The translations under genes were made by a program, and so were the position numbers. Below, one piece after another: positions 35,658 through 43,822 of a DNA stretch of 64,000 nucleotides. The DNA is from Gemmatimonadota bacterium (GTDB lineage Bacteria > Gemmatimonadota > Gemmatimonadetes > Longimicrobiales > Gaopeijiaceae): NCBI GenBank assembly GCA_022571515.1, contig JACZXQ010000010.1, positions 62,001-126,000 on the forward strand. Reading direction: 5' to 3'. Positions within the stretch are counted from its first letter, which is position 1. Each line of letters opens with the position of its first letter. The notes beneath the pieces are model-generated. The model saw only the letters and a list, made by a program, of their open reading frames with translations. It did no database searches and had not been told where the DNA came from.

Positions 35658-36956
35658 ATGCCGACAGAGCGTCCCTCCCGGGTGATCCGTGATCCCCTAT
35701 GGAACTCGATCCGCCTCGATCCCACGGCGGCTAGAATCGTGGACACCTCCGCCTTCCAGCGCCTCCGATACATCAAGCAGTTGGGTCTGGCCCACCTGGT
35801 CTATCCCGGGGCCACACACACGCGTTTCGATCACGCGTTGGGCGTGTACCATCTCGCTGGGATGGCCCTCAGATACCTTCGTGAGCAGGAGGACCTCCCG
35901 CCCGAGGCGTTGGAGGGCGTCGAGTTGATCCCCTATGCCGCCCTGCTCCACGACATCGGCCATTACGCATTCTCCCACGCGTTGGAGGAGTTGGAGCCGG
36001 ATAGGCTGCCGGGCGACCACGAGGCGGTGAGCTCGTGGTTCTTCCAGTCGCCGGAGTTGCTCGAGGCGCTCGAGTCCATCGGCGTGGATGCCGCGGAACA
36101 GATCCACAAGCTCATCAAGGGCGAGAGCGAGGTGCCGCTCCGGGGGCTTGTGAGCGGGAGCCTGGATCTGGACAAGTTGGAGTACCTGCGTCGGGATGCT
36201 CGGTTTTGTGGCGTGCCCTACGGCGAAGTGGATGTGGATCACCTGTTGCTGGGCATGCGGCTTCTGCGTGATCCGGTGACCGGCTCATGGGAGGTGGGGG
36301 TGCACGAAAAAGCGATCGCTTCGCTCGAGTCGCTCCTCTTTGCCAAGTACCAGATGTTCCGGAACGTCTACTGGCACCATGGCGTGCGTGCGGCCACTTC
36401 CCTATACAAGCGGATCATCGAGGAGGCCGTCACCGCAGGGCTCATAGATTCCGAGGAGTTGGTTGGCCCCACGGACGAAGAACTGCTCTACGAGGTAGCG
36501 CGCAGGGCCGAACGCGAGGACAGCGAGGTGGCCGAGCGCCTGGTAACCCGCTGGATCCCGGCTCTTCGGCGCCGCCGCCTGCCCAAGCGGGCGCTCGAAT
36601 TGACCGCGGCGGATTTGGCGGGGCGGGTCGTGGAGGATTGGGCGGTAACGGACACCCCCTTCAAGCGCCGTGTGGAAGATGGCCTGGCCGAAGAACTGGG
36701 ATTGGAGCCTGGCGAGGTCTTTATCGATTTTCCGGCGAAACAGGCGATGTTCCAGCTCGATCTCCTACTACTGCGGCGAGACGGCCGAGTAGAGAGGTTG
36801 GGTCCCGGTGGGCTGCCCGGAGTAATCGACCTGCCACGGCTCGCCGAGGAGCTCTACCGCACCGCGAGGGTGCTGCGGGTGTTCACGTTCGAACGTCGGA
36901 CGCTCGATCCCGAGTTGGTGCTCGAGCGCATGACGCGGAGCGACTCTCCGGTCTAG
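35658..36956 (+). CDS. HD-superfamily phosphohydrolase (SAMHD1/dGTPase-like)
   Basis: A metal-dependent phosphohydrolase of 432 aa, related to YwfO and SAMHD1-type dNTP triphosphohydrolases. The opening RVIRDPLWNSIRLDP, then FQRLRYIKQLGLAHLVYPGATHTRFDHALGVYHLA and ALLHDIGHYAFSHALE, carry the H...HD...D metal ligands; SGSLDLDKLEYLRRDARFCGVPYG is the fourth conserved block. Substrate could be a deoxynucleotide or another phosphate ester. ATG 35658 fits the family start although no strong ribosome site precedes it; upstream ATG 35607 is possible. It is divergent from the UvrC-like gene and converges on the phosphatase gene with 6 bp between. Confidence 0.88.
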   Translation: MPTERPSRVIRDPLWNSIRLDPTAARIVDTSAFQRLRYIKQLGLAHLVYPGATHTRFDHALGVYHLAGMALRYLREQEDLPPEALEGVELIPYAALLHDIGHYAFSHALEELEPDRLPGDHEAVSSWFFQSPELLEALESIGVDAAEQIHKLIKGESEVPLRGLVSGSLDLDKLEYLRRDARFCGVPYGEVDVDHLLLGMRLLRDPVTGSWEVGVHEKAIASLESLLFAKYQMFRNVYWHHGVRAATSLYKRIIEEAVTAGLIDSEELVGPTDEELLYEVARRAEREDSEVAERLVTRWIPALRRRRLPKRALELTAADLAGRVVEDWAVTDTPFKRRVEDGLAEELGLEPGEVFIDFPAKQAMFQLDLLLLRRDGRVERLGPGGLPGVIDLPRLAEELYRTARVLRVFTFERRTLDPELVLERMTRSDSPV

Positions 36957-36962
36957 AGAGCG

Positions 36963-37700
36963 TCAGCTAACCGCGAGAAACCCGACCGTGATGTTGTCCG
37001 GGCCACCGTGGTCGTTCGCCAGCCCAATCAGCTTATCGGCCAACGATTCGAGCGTCCCGGCGGGTGCGCCCACGAGTGTGGCGGCGAGTGTCTCATCATC
37101 CACCACACCCACCAAGCCATCCGTGCAGAGCAGATACAGGTCGCCCGGCTCGGCCGACCCGCTGATGATTTCCGCCTCCACTTCCGGCTCCGTGCCCACC
37201 GCGCGGTTCAGGAGGTGCCGGAACGGATGCTGGGAGATGTCCGGATTGGTCAACTGCCCGGCGTCGAGCAGAGCCTGGGCGACCGTATGGTCCCGGGTGA
37301 GTTGTTCGAGCACGCCTCTTCGCAGCCGGTAGGCGCGGCTATCACCCACGTGCCCGATCACGAACGCGCCTGTTTCCGGATTGACCGCGAGCACGGTGAG
37401 CGTGGTGCCCATTCCGGCGTGCTCCTCGTGTGCCTTTGCCGTCGAGGCGACCTCGAGGTTCGCGGCCTCGACCGCATCCGCCATCGCATCGCCCCGTCCG
37501 TCGCGCCAGGTTCTGGAGGTCAATAGCGTGTGAGCCGCCCGGGCGGCGAGTTTGCTTGCGACCTCGCCCGATGGCCGCCCGCCCAGGCCGTCGGCAACGA
37601 TGAGGATCCCCTCTGCGGCGTTGGTGAGGAAATGGTCTTCGTTATGGCTGCGAACTCGGCCTCGGTCAGAGGCGCCGTTCATGGCAAACGTCAGGGTCAT
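36963..37700 (-). CDS. PP2C-family serine/threonine protein phosphatase (Stp type)
   Basis: Metal-dependent phosphatase that reverses Hanks-type kinase phosphorylation; 245 aa, the usual bacterial Stp size. Motifs in order: SDRGRVRSHNEDHF (metal Asp/Glu), LIVADGLGGRPSGEVAS, GMGTTLTVLAV, IGHVGDSRAYRLR, LTRDHTV, LLNRAVGTEP, LLCTDGLVGVVDD and GGPDNITVGFL, so all metal-binding Asp residues are present. The cognate PASTA-type kinase is not in the window. A perfect 9-bp inverted repeat ends 3 nt before the ATG, where a ribosome site should be; none is visible. Confidence 0.94.
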   Translation of the reverse strand: MTLTFAMNGASDRGRVRSHNEDHFLTNAAEGILIVADGLGGRPSGEVASKLAARAAHTLLTSRTWRDGRGDAMADAVEAANLEVASTAKAHEEHAGMGTTLTVLAVNPETGAFVIGHVGDSRAYRLRRGVLEQLTRDHTVAQALLDAGQLTNPDISQHPFRHLLNRAVGTEPEVEAEIISGSAEPGDLYLLCTDGLVGVVDDETLAATLVGAPAGTLESLADKLIGLANDHGGPDNITVGFLAVS

Positions 37701-37703
37701 TTT

Positions 37704-37744
37704 GGGCAGGCTCGGGTGTCGGATCGCGCCAAGCTAGCCTGCCC
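37704..37744 (-). promoter_or_regulatory. Stem-loop abutting the phosphatase start codon
   Basis: GGGCAGGCT (37704-37712) and AGCCTGCCC (37736-37744) are perfect inverted repeats, 23 nt apart. On the minus strand the stem ends AAA before the ATG at 37700, so it could occlude ribosome access. No T-run follows, so it is not a terminator. Confidence 0.45.
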
Positions 37745-38032
37745 GAACCTGCTAGCGCAAAGGGGGAACCAAAGCTGGCCCCAAGGGTTGGACTGGCACA
37801 CGACGCATACACCCCCCGACTCGACATTCCGGCCACCAGTCAAGGCCACGGGGGGTCCCCGCAGGAGGGAACTTTCCGAGGCACGAAGGGGTTCTACCGT
37901 TGTAAGAACGTCACACGACCATCTGGACAAAAACCAGGCATCCCGATAGCTTACATGGCTGAGGATTTTACGGCCGAAAGATGTCGGATCAACCGCCCGA
38001 AGAATCCGGTTATTGGCAGGCTCAGGAGATAG
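37745..38032. other. Non-coding gap before the second sigma gene
   Basis: With the stem-loop, this completes a 332-bp gap between the divergent phosphatase and sigma genes. GC drops toward the sigma gene. I find no convincing -35/-10 pair, tRNA or conserved RNA; AGGAG at about 38023-38027 is the sigma ribosome site. Promoters for both genes must lie here. Confidence 0.5.
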
Positions 38033-38950
38033 ATGAAAATGGCGACCGCGACCGCAACCGCACCGACGCGCCGAGGCAGGAAGGGTCGACGCAATCCTCT
38101 CATGGGGTTTGATGCGACGATCGATGAGAAGACGGCGCTCGACCAGTACCTCCGCGACGTCAGCCGTCACGAGCTGATCACCCCTGAGCGAGAGAAGGAA
38201 CTCGGCGCGCGTGCGCAGCTCGGCGAGGAAGAGGCGATCCAGGACCTGGCTCGCGCGAACCTCCGCTTTGTGATCAGCGTGGCCAAGAAATATCAGAACC
38301 GCGGTGTTTCCCTCACCGACCTGATCCAGGAGGGCAATGTCGGTCTCGTGACCGCTGCCCGTAAGTTCGATCCGGAGCAGGGGGTGAAGTTCATCAGCTA
38401 CGCCGTGTGGTGGATCCGCCAGGCGATTCTCGCGTCGCTGGCTAACCACGGGCGCGCAGTGAGGGTCCCGCTGAACCGTGCGTCCGATCTCGCCAGGATC
38501 TTCCGCGAGAAGGAGCGGCTCAAGCAGGAGTTCAACCGGGAGCCCACGGCCGAGGAGCTCAGCAGGGCCACGGACCTGACTCCGGAGCTCATCGAGTCGC
38601 TGCAGACGCTCAATGCCGCCGAGATCAGGCTCGATGCCCCGATCGGCGACAGCGAAGACTCGCAGCTGGTGGAGCGGTTTATCATCGAAGAGGCTGCCGA
38701 GCCCGAGCAGGAGGTCGAGGCACGCCTTCTGACGGAGGCTGTGCAGGGCGCGCTCGGGACTCTCGAGGCGCGAGACGCTCGCGTGCTGACGCTCTACTTT
38801 GGTCTCCAGGGTGAGCGTGAGCATACGCTCGAGGAGATCGGAAATTTACTGGGCGTGACACGTGAGAGGATTCGCCAGCTTCGTGACCGGGCGCTGCGGC
38901 GCCTCCGCGAGGGCAGCATGGGTGGTGCTCTCGAGTCGTTTGCTGCGTGA
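38033..38950 (+). CDS. RNA polymerase sigma-70 factor, RpoD/SigA-like short form
   Basis: A 305-aa primary-like sigma factor. After a basic N-terminus (RRGRKGRRN) come region 1.2 (LDQYLRDVSRHELITPEREKE), region 2 (NLRFVISVAKKYQNRGVSLTDLIQEGNVGLV and KFISYAVWWIRQAI) and region 3. Region 4 has LEEIGNLLGVTRERIRQLRDRALRRLR. As with the factor at 11775-12635, region 1.1 is missing. The DLIQEGN motif is the canonical core-binding one, whereas the other factor has LVCIGNE. Either could be the vegetative factor of this organism. A strong terminator follows. Confidence 0.93.
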   Translation: MKMATATATAPTRRGRKGRRNPLMGFDATIDEKTALDQYLRDVSRHELITPEREKELGARAQLGEEEAIQDLARANLRFVISVAKKYQNRGVSLTDLIQEGNVGLVTAARKFDPEQGVKFISYAVWWIRQAILASLANHGRAVRVPLNRASDLARIFREKERLKQEFNREPTAEELSRATDLTPELIESLQTLNAAEIRLDAPIGDSEDSQLVERFIIEEAAEPEQEVEARLLTEAVQGALGTLEARDARVLTLYFGLQGEREHTLEEIGNLLGVTRERIRQLRDRALRRLREGSMGGALESFAA

Positions 38951-38967
38951 CCTTCACCAAGCCGAGT

Positions 38968-39021
38968 CCCGCCTCCCGTTCCGCCGTGCTACGGTCGGCG
39001 TGGGGGGCGGGCTTTTTTTTT
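38968..39021 (+). terminator. Rho-independent terminator of the second sigma gene
   Basis: CCCGCCTCCC (38968-38977) pairs with GGGGGGCGGG (39002-39011), with inner CCGCCG/CGGCG pairing. Nine T residues follow (39013-39021). It runs right up to the rsgA start region. Confidence 0.88.
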
Positions 39022-39034
39022 GCCTGAATCCTCG

Positions 39035-39928
39035 ATGCTGACCGGCATGGTCCGCCTCGTGCGCGGCGGAGTCTATCTGGTGGCGCTGGAGGATGGGACC
39101 GAGGTGGAGGCCAGTCTGCGAGGCAGGCTGAAGCTGGAGGAACGCGACGGCGACCAGGTGGTGATCGGCGACCGTGTGGTCGTGGCTGACGTGCATGGCG
39201 ACTACGTGATCGAAGAAATCCTGCCCAGGGAAACCCAGATCATGCGGGTCAAGGGAGGCCGGCGTGCGCGTGTGCTGGTCGCGAACGCGGATCGCTTGGC
39301 TGCCGTGGTAGCTGCCAAGGACCCGAAGCCGCAACGGGAGCTCATCGACCGGTTGCTGGTCGTCGGTGAGTCCGGCGGTGTCGCGGTGACCCTCGTGATC
39401 AACAAGATGGACCTGGACGGTGCACCCGAGATCGCCGACGATCTGGCCAATGTCTACGAGTCGGTCGGCTACCCCGTGCTAAAGGTGAGCGCAACGAGCG
39501 GTGAGGGCATGCCGGCACTGGAGCGGATGGTATCCACCGGCATCGTGCTCTTCGTAGGCCCGTCGGGCGCGGGCAAGAGCAGCCTGGTCAACGCCCTCGA
39601 GCCTGGGCTCAACCTGCGAATAGGGGAGCTCAGCCGACGCACGGGGACGGGTCGGCATACGACCGTTTCCTCACGGCTCATACCGCTGTCGCTCGGTGGG
39701 CTGCTGGCGGACACGCCCGGATTCAGCGAGGTCGGCCTTTGGGGCGTAGAGCGATCCGAGCTCGACTGGTGCTTCCCGGAGTTCCGGGCCCACCGCGACC
39801 GGTGCCGCTTTCGGAGTTGCAGCCACCTGACCGAGCCCGACTGCGGGGTTCGAGAGGCGTTGGAGGCGGGGAAAGTGGATGCCGGCCGGTTCGAGAGCTA
39901 CCGCACCTTGTGGGAGGAGGCCGGCTGA
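39035..39928 (+). CDS. rsgA: Ribosome small-subunit-dependent GTPase A
   Basis: Circularly permuted GTPase that checks late 30S maturation, 297 aa. Residues about 1-70 are an OB fold (GMVRLVRGGVYLVAL, GDRVVVADVHGDYVIEEILPR). The GTPase motifs come in permuted order: G4 NKMD, G5 SATSGEG, G1 GPSGAGKSS, then G3 DTPG. A C-terminal zinc knuckle, CRFRSCSHLTEPDC, follows. ATG 39035 (MLTGMV) is chosen; TTG 39020 falls inside the upstream terminator T-run. Only about 13 nt separate that T-run from the ATG and no ribosome site is visible, so the mRNA may be leaderless or come from read-through. Confidence 0.94.
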   Translation: MLTGMVRLVRGGVYLVALEDGTEVEASLRGRLKLEERDGDQVVIGDRVVVADVHGDYVIEEILPRETQIMRVKGGRRARVLVANADRLAAVVAAKDPKPQRELIDRLLVVGESGGVAVTLVINKMDLDGAPEIADDLANVYESVGYPVLKVSATSGEGMPALERMVSTGIVLFVGPSGAGKSSLVNALEPGLNLRIGELSRRTGTGRHTTVSSRLIPLSLGGLLADTPGFSEVGLWGVERSELDWCFPEFRAHRDRCRFRSCSHLTEPDCGVREALEAGKVDAGRFESYRTLWEEAG

Positions 39929-39935
39929 GGCCCCG

Positions 39936-40772
39936 TCAACCCAGGGGCGTCACGCTCGGAGCGCCCGACACCGGATCGGGCCGCACCGACACCGGCCATC
40001 CATAGACCTCCTCGAGCACTCCTTCACGTAGGACCTCCTCCGGACTTCCCTGTGCGGCGACCCTTCCCTCGGAGAGTAGGAGCATTTGGTCCGCGAAACG
40101 GGCCGCCAGGTTGAGATGATGGGTGATCAGGAGCACGGTCAGTCCTGAATCGGCGGATTCGCGTAATAACTGCAGGATGCTCATCTCATGGCGGAGGTCG
40201 AGGCTAGCGGTCGGCTCATCCAGTGCGAGCGCGCGGGGCTTCTGGGCCAGAGCCCGGGCGATGCGGATTCTCTGAAACTCGCCACCTGAGAGGGTCGAGA
40301 CATAGCGCGACGAGAGTTGGGCGGCGTCGCAGCGCTCTAGCGCTTCATTGACGGCGGCGCGGTCCTCGTCTCCCTCCGGACGTAACGGGCCCAAGTGTGG
40401 GTACCGTCCCATGCTCACGAGCTCTCGCACCGTCATCGGGAAGGGCTGGTCTTCACTCTGCGCAACGGCTCCGACTTGGCGGGCCAACTCGCGTCTGTCC
40501 CAATCCCTCAGCTCGCGCCCCGCGATCCGGGCCGATCCATGGATGGGCCGCAGTGTGCCCATGAGAACTCGCATGAGGGTCGATTTGCCCGAACCGTTGG
40601 GGCCGAGGACGGCATACAGGGTGCCGGCCGGCACTGCCATCGTGACGTTCTTGAGGACATCCGGGCCAGTCGCGTCGTAGCGGGCCGTAAGGGACTCCGT
40701 CGAAAAGGCCGCCACCGCTCGGGATGTGGATCCAGGTGCCTCGGGCGGGCGTCCAGACGCCGCGCTAGCCAA
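39936..40772 (-). CDS. Cobalamin/iron-siderophore-type ABC transporter ATP-binding protein
   Basis: ATPase of a BtuCD/FecCDE-type importer, 278 aa. Walker A is GPNGSGKST (about residues 57-65), the Q-loop region has GAVAQSEDQPFPMTV, the signature LSGGEFQRIRIARAL, Walker B ALALDEPTASLD and the switch His is in LLITHHLN. The MGRYPHLGPL stretch is typical of the FecE/BtuD family. TTG 40772 with GAGGCGG upstream overlaps the permease stop by 8 nt. It is the last gene of the four-gene unit. Substrate (corrinoid, haem or ferric siderophore) cannot be fixed from the ATPase. Confidence 0.9.
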   Translation of the reverse strand: MASAASGRPPEAPGSTSRAVAAFSTESLTARYDATGPDVLKNVTMAVPAGTLYAVLGPNGSGKSTLMRVLMGTLRPIHGSARIAGRELRDWDRRELARQVGAVAQSEDQPFPMTVRELVSMGRYPHLGPLRPEGDEDRAAVNEALERCDAAQLSSRYVSTLSGGEFQRIRIARALAQKPRALALDEPTASLDLRHEMSILQLLRESADSGLTVLLITHHLNLAARFADQMLLLSEGRVAAQGSPEEVLREGVLEEVYGWPVSVRPDPVSGAPSVTPLG

Positions 40773-41763
40773 TCTGCCGCCTCACCATACGCCGAAGGAG
40801 CACGAGGAACAGGGGAACGCCGACCAGGGCGGTAATGACTCCGATAGGGAGCTCGGCCGGCGCCAGCGCGGTGCGGGCCACTAGGTCCGCGAGCGTCAGA
40901 AACGCGCCCCCAGCAACGAAGGAGATCGGGAGTAGCGCACGGTTGTCCGAGCCGATCAACAGACGGACTCCGTGCGGGACGATGAGGCCGACGAAGCCGA
41001 TCACGCCGGTGGCCGCGACGCCCGCGGCGGTTACCATGGAGGCCACCCCATAGGCCATTTTTTTCACGCGTTCCACGTCGGCCCCCAGGTAGCTGGCGGT
41101 CTCCTCGCCGATGGCCATGAGGTTCAGCGACCTAGCCAATCCGAGCAGGGCGAGCGTCGTCGGCACGGTGTAGGTCCCCACGACCAAGACCGTTCGCCAG
41201 GTCGCGCCACGCAGGCTGCCCATGGTCCAGAGTACCGCGCTCCGCACGGTTTCTGCGTCGGAAAGCGCCAAGATCAACGATAGAATCGCGACGAAGAAAG
41301 CGCCGACGACCACACCGGCCAGAAGCAACACACCAACGTCCAAGCGGGCGTCGGCCGCCGATGCCACGCGGAATACCAAGAGGATGGCGAGCAGGGCGCC
41401 GGCGAACGACGCCGCTGGAAGCGCCCATGAGGTGAGCGACACCAGCCCGAGCGCCATGACCGATACGGCGCCGGTGGCCGCTCCACCCGAGATGCCCAGG
41501 ATGTAGGGCTCCGCAAGGGGATTCCTGAGCAGCGCCTGGAAAACCGTACCCGCCATGGCGAGGCCACCACCTACGAGGAGTGCCAGGATGACCCTGGGAA
41601 GCCTGATGTCCCACACGACCCTGTGCAGAGTGCTCGAGCCTCGGCCCAGGAGAGCGTCGACTACCACGGACCAGGAAAGGGGCTCGGGCCCGAGAAAAAC
41701 ACCTGCGAGCAATCCGGCCACTGCGATCGCCAGGAGTAGCACGGCCAGTGCCCGGCGGCTCAC
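40765..41763 (-). CDS. FecCD/BtuC-family ABC transporter permease
   Basis: Ten-helix permease of 332 aa for corrinoid or iron-complex import. Family marks: WDIRLPRVILALLVGGGLAMAG (quoted in full family core RLPR), LRNPLAEPYILGISGGAATGAV, the cytoplasmic coupling helix near LGADVERVKKMA, and GVIGFVGLIVPHGVRLLIG before LLPISFVAGGAFLTLADLVAR. The GTG at 41763 overlaps the binding-protein stop as GTGA. It works with the ATPase downstream and the lipoprotein upstream. Confidence 0.94.
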   Translation of the reverse strand: MSRRALAVLLLAIAVAGLLAGVFLGPEPLSWSVVVDALLGRGSSTLHRVVWDIRLPRVILALLVGGGLAMAGTVFQALLRNPLAEPYILGISGGAATGAVSVMALGLVSLTSWALPAASFAGALLAILLVFRVASAADARLDVGVLLLAGVVVGAFFVAILSLILALSDAETVRSAVLWTMGSLRGATWRTVLVVGTYTVPTTLALLGLARSLNLMAIGEETASYLGADVERVKKMAYGVASMVTAAGVAATGVIGFVGLIVPHGVRLLIGSDNRALLPISFVAGGAFLTLADLVARTALAPAELPIGVITALVGVPLFLVLLRRMVRRQIG

Positions 41764-42641
41764 CGAAACGCCTCCGGGTGCAGGATCTTCGCGAGCGCGA
41801 GTGTGGCCTCGCCGAGCCGCGGGCCAGGGAACTGGATGGACTCGGGGACGAAGCGCACGGGGCGATCGATGCCTGGGGGCGGCTCGGCCCCCTCCGGAAG
41901 AAGGAGGAAGTCGATCTCGCGGACGACGAGGCTCTCCAGGCTGACCTGAGCATAGAGGTGCCCCAGATCTGCGAAGACGTTCTGACCTCCAGCCAGCGTG
42001 AGGAGTTGGTGGACGTAGCTACCGGGGCCGGCTGCGTAGGGGGCGGCTCCGCCGAGCAAGAAAGCAACGCGCACGGGTGGGAGGCCACGGACCGCCTCGG
42101 CGACGTGGACGAGGGTGGCGTCGATAGTGCCGACCAGCGAGTCCGCCAACGCTACCTTGCCGGTTACACGGCCCAACAGCCGCATGATCATGCGCACATC
42201 ATCGATCCCGTCCGGCCGAATCGCGAGGTTCGGAATGCCGAATTCGGCGAACCGGCTCGCTGTCCCCGCGCTATTGGGGCCGAGGAAGTGGATCACGAGG
42301 TCCGGCTCGTGAACCACTAGCACTTCCAAGCTCGGGTCCAGACCTCCTCCGACGGAGGGCAGGTGCACAACCGCCGCCGCCGTGTCGAAGTCCGTGCGGG
42401 CCACCAGTCTCGCGCCTACGCCCAGGACCAGCAGCGTTTCCGTGGCCGAGGGGACCAGTGAGATGATCTTCGAAGGTGGTCGCTCGAACCTATGCTCCGC
42501 TCCGGTGGCGTCCACGACCACCACCGGAAACCCATCGGGTGGCTGATCAGAGTTGGTCGCCTTGGCCTGAGGATCCGGAGCCTCGCCCGAGCAAGCGAGA
42601 GCGACAAGGGCGGCTGAAAGGCCTGGGAGAATCCGTCGCAT
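41760..42641 (-). CDS. Periplasmic binding lipoprotein of the BtuF/FecB family
   Basis: Solute-binding protein of the importer, 293 aa. The signal peptide ends in a lipobox (LVALACSG), so it should be tethered by lipid. The mature part starts with VVVVDATGAEHRFERPPSKIISLVPSATETLLVLG, the class-III binding-protein opening (a family of two lobes joined by one long helix). The cobalamin-type phrase PSVGGGLDPSLEVLVVHEPDLVI follows. The overall match favours BtuF-like corrinoid or haem binding, but siderophores remain possible. No cobalamin riboswitch was seen upstream. Confidence 0.9.
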   Translation of the reverse strand: MRRILPGLSAALVALACSGEAPDPQAKATNSDQPPDGFPVVVVDATGAEHRFERPPSKIISLVPSATETLLVLGVGARLVARTDFDTAAAVVHLPSVGGGLDPSLEVLVVHEPDLVIHFLGPNSAGTASRFAEFGIPNLAIRPDGIDDVRMIMRLLGRVTGKVALADSLVGTIDATLVHVAEAVRGLPPVRVAFLLGGAAPYAAGPGSYVHQLLTLAGGQNVFADLGHLYAQVSLESLVVREIDFLLLPEGAEPPPGIDRPVRFVPESIQFPGPRLGEATLALAKILHPEAFR

Positions 42642-42650
42642 GGGGGCGGG

Positions 42651-43661
42651 TCAGGGCGCTGCGGTACCGCCGGACAGGGCTCCACCACACACATCGTGGT
42701 AGAGATCCACCCACTGGCCGCCGCGCCTGTGAATGGCGGCGAGCGACATCGATTCCTCGCCCGCGACCTCGAGCAGGATCTCTGCCTGGCCATCCCCGTC
42801 CCAATCCAGCCGGTCGAACAGTCGCGGCGTGCCCTTCCCGTGTACGTCGTTCTGGCGGTAGGCCATGTAGGATGTGGTGTACCCGGCTCCGTCATCGGTG
42901 CCCATCAAGAACACGGAGTACGCCCCCGGGGTCGTTGGGCCTACGTCGAGCCCGTCGCCGTAGACGAAGGTGGCGACGATTGCAGGGGGCGAGCCGTCCA
43001 TGAGGTCGAAGACCTGGATGTCGCGTCGGATCTCGAGGATGGAAGGAGGCGGGGTTGCCCCGACCGTTCGGATGATCCTCCCCATGAGATTGAGTGACGT
43101 CACCCGTTGGTCCCGATTGTGGCTCAGCTTGCGGTAAGGGGCATAGGGGCGCGCGTCGCCGTTGCTGCGGGCGAGTGCGAGGAAGCGTTCGGCGTCGGCC
43201 GCCTCCGGGACCAACTCCAGCTGGCCACTCACGGTCGGTCTGCCGGCGCAGAACCCCGCTGCCACCCCGGTCGTGGAAGCCACCATAGTGCCTACCCGCA
43301 CGCCTTCGGCAAAGAGCGTGAAGGCGGCCCCAGGTGCGAGACGCTCGCGGGTGAACCGCTCCATGAAGCCAGGGGATTCATCCTCGGTGGGCAGCGCCCG
43401 AAGGCTTCGTCCGCGGATTTCGCCCACCGGCACGAGGGAGACCGTGTTGCCGTCTCTGCGTCCCATGAACAGTACGGGTCCCACGACGACAGCGACCGAG
43501 TTTGGTCCGGCCGAGTCGTTGCTGGAGACGGCCGAGCCCTCGAGCGTGTCGCTTTTGGATGGGGGGGGTTGTAGCCTCAACTCCGAGCCTCCCCAGGCCA
43601 CGTTGTCGCAGCCTAGGGTGGCGATTACAATGCCAAGAACGGTTAGCTTGTGGAGTACCAT
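42651..43661 (-). CDS. Predicted lipoprotein of unknown function, first gene of importer operon
   Basis: A 336-aa protein, no family recognised. ATG 43661 gives a short lipoprotein signal (KLTVLGIVIATLGC). The mature protein is mostly beta-rich. Near the C-terminus it has DRLDWDGDGQAEILLEV, an acidic DxDxDGxxE calcium-binding loop of the FG-GAP/VCBS kind. It ends 9 bp before the binding-protein gene, so it is probably in the same transcript. It may aid capture of the importer substrate or be an unrelated envelope protein. Confidence 0.65.
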   Translation of the reverse strand: MVLHKLTVLGIVIATLGCDNVAWGGSELRLQPPPSKSDTLEGSAVSSNDSAGPNSVAVVVGPVLFMGRRDGNTVSLVPVGEIRGRSLRALPTEDESPGFMERFTRERLAPGAAFTLFAEGVRVGTMVASTTGVAAGFCAGRPTVSGQLELVPEAADAERFLALARSNGDARPYAPYRKLSHNRDQRVTSLNLMGRIIRTVGATPPPSILEIRRDIQVFDLMDGSPPAIVATFVYGDGLDVGPTTPGAYSVFLMGTDDGAGYTTSYMAYRQNDVHGKGTPRLFDRLDWDGDGQAEILLEVAGEESMSLAAIHRRGGQWVDLYHDVCGGALSGGTAAP

Positions 43662-43822
43662 CGCCTTACGGGGTCCTGGTCTTCGGTGGAAGACAGTCGG
43701 CGGGGTGGTGCCCCGCGTGGTGCGCCTCCCTGGGATGAGGTTTCGGAAAGCTATCCGGGCTCCCAAGGGAACGCAAAGACCGCGCTCGCTGTTGGCCCGG
43801 CGCGTGGGGGGAACGTGTTCAA
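43662..43822. promoter_or_regulatory. Divergent intergenic region between importer and Mre11/Rad50-like operons
   Basis: 161 bp that must hold promoters for both units. No clear -35/-10 pair. A short inverted repeat GAAC-GT-GTTC (43811-43820) sits just before the TTG start of the plus-strand operon; its spacing (2 nt) does not match the Gram-positive SOS box (4 nt). Confidence 0.3.

Noticed and set aside
43811-43820. GAAC-GT-GTTC inverted repeat before the Mre11/Rad50-like operon as a LexA SOS box
   Set aside because: The Gram-positive box needs four bases between the half-sites; here there are two, and no second copy was seen.
43662-43822. Cobalamin riboswitch upstream of the BtuF/BtuC/BtuD-like unit
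   Set aside because: No B12-box-like conserved core was found in the leader of the lipoprotein gene.
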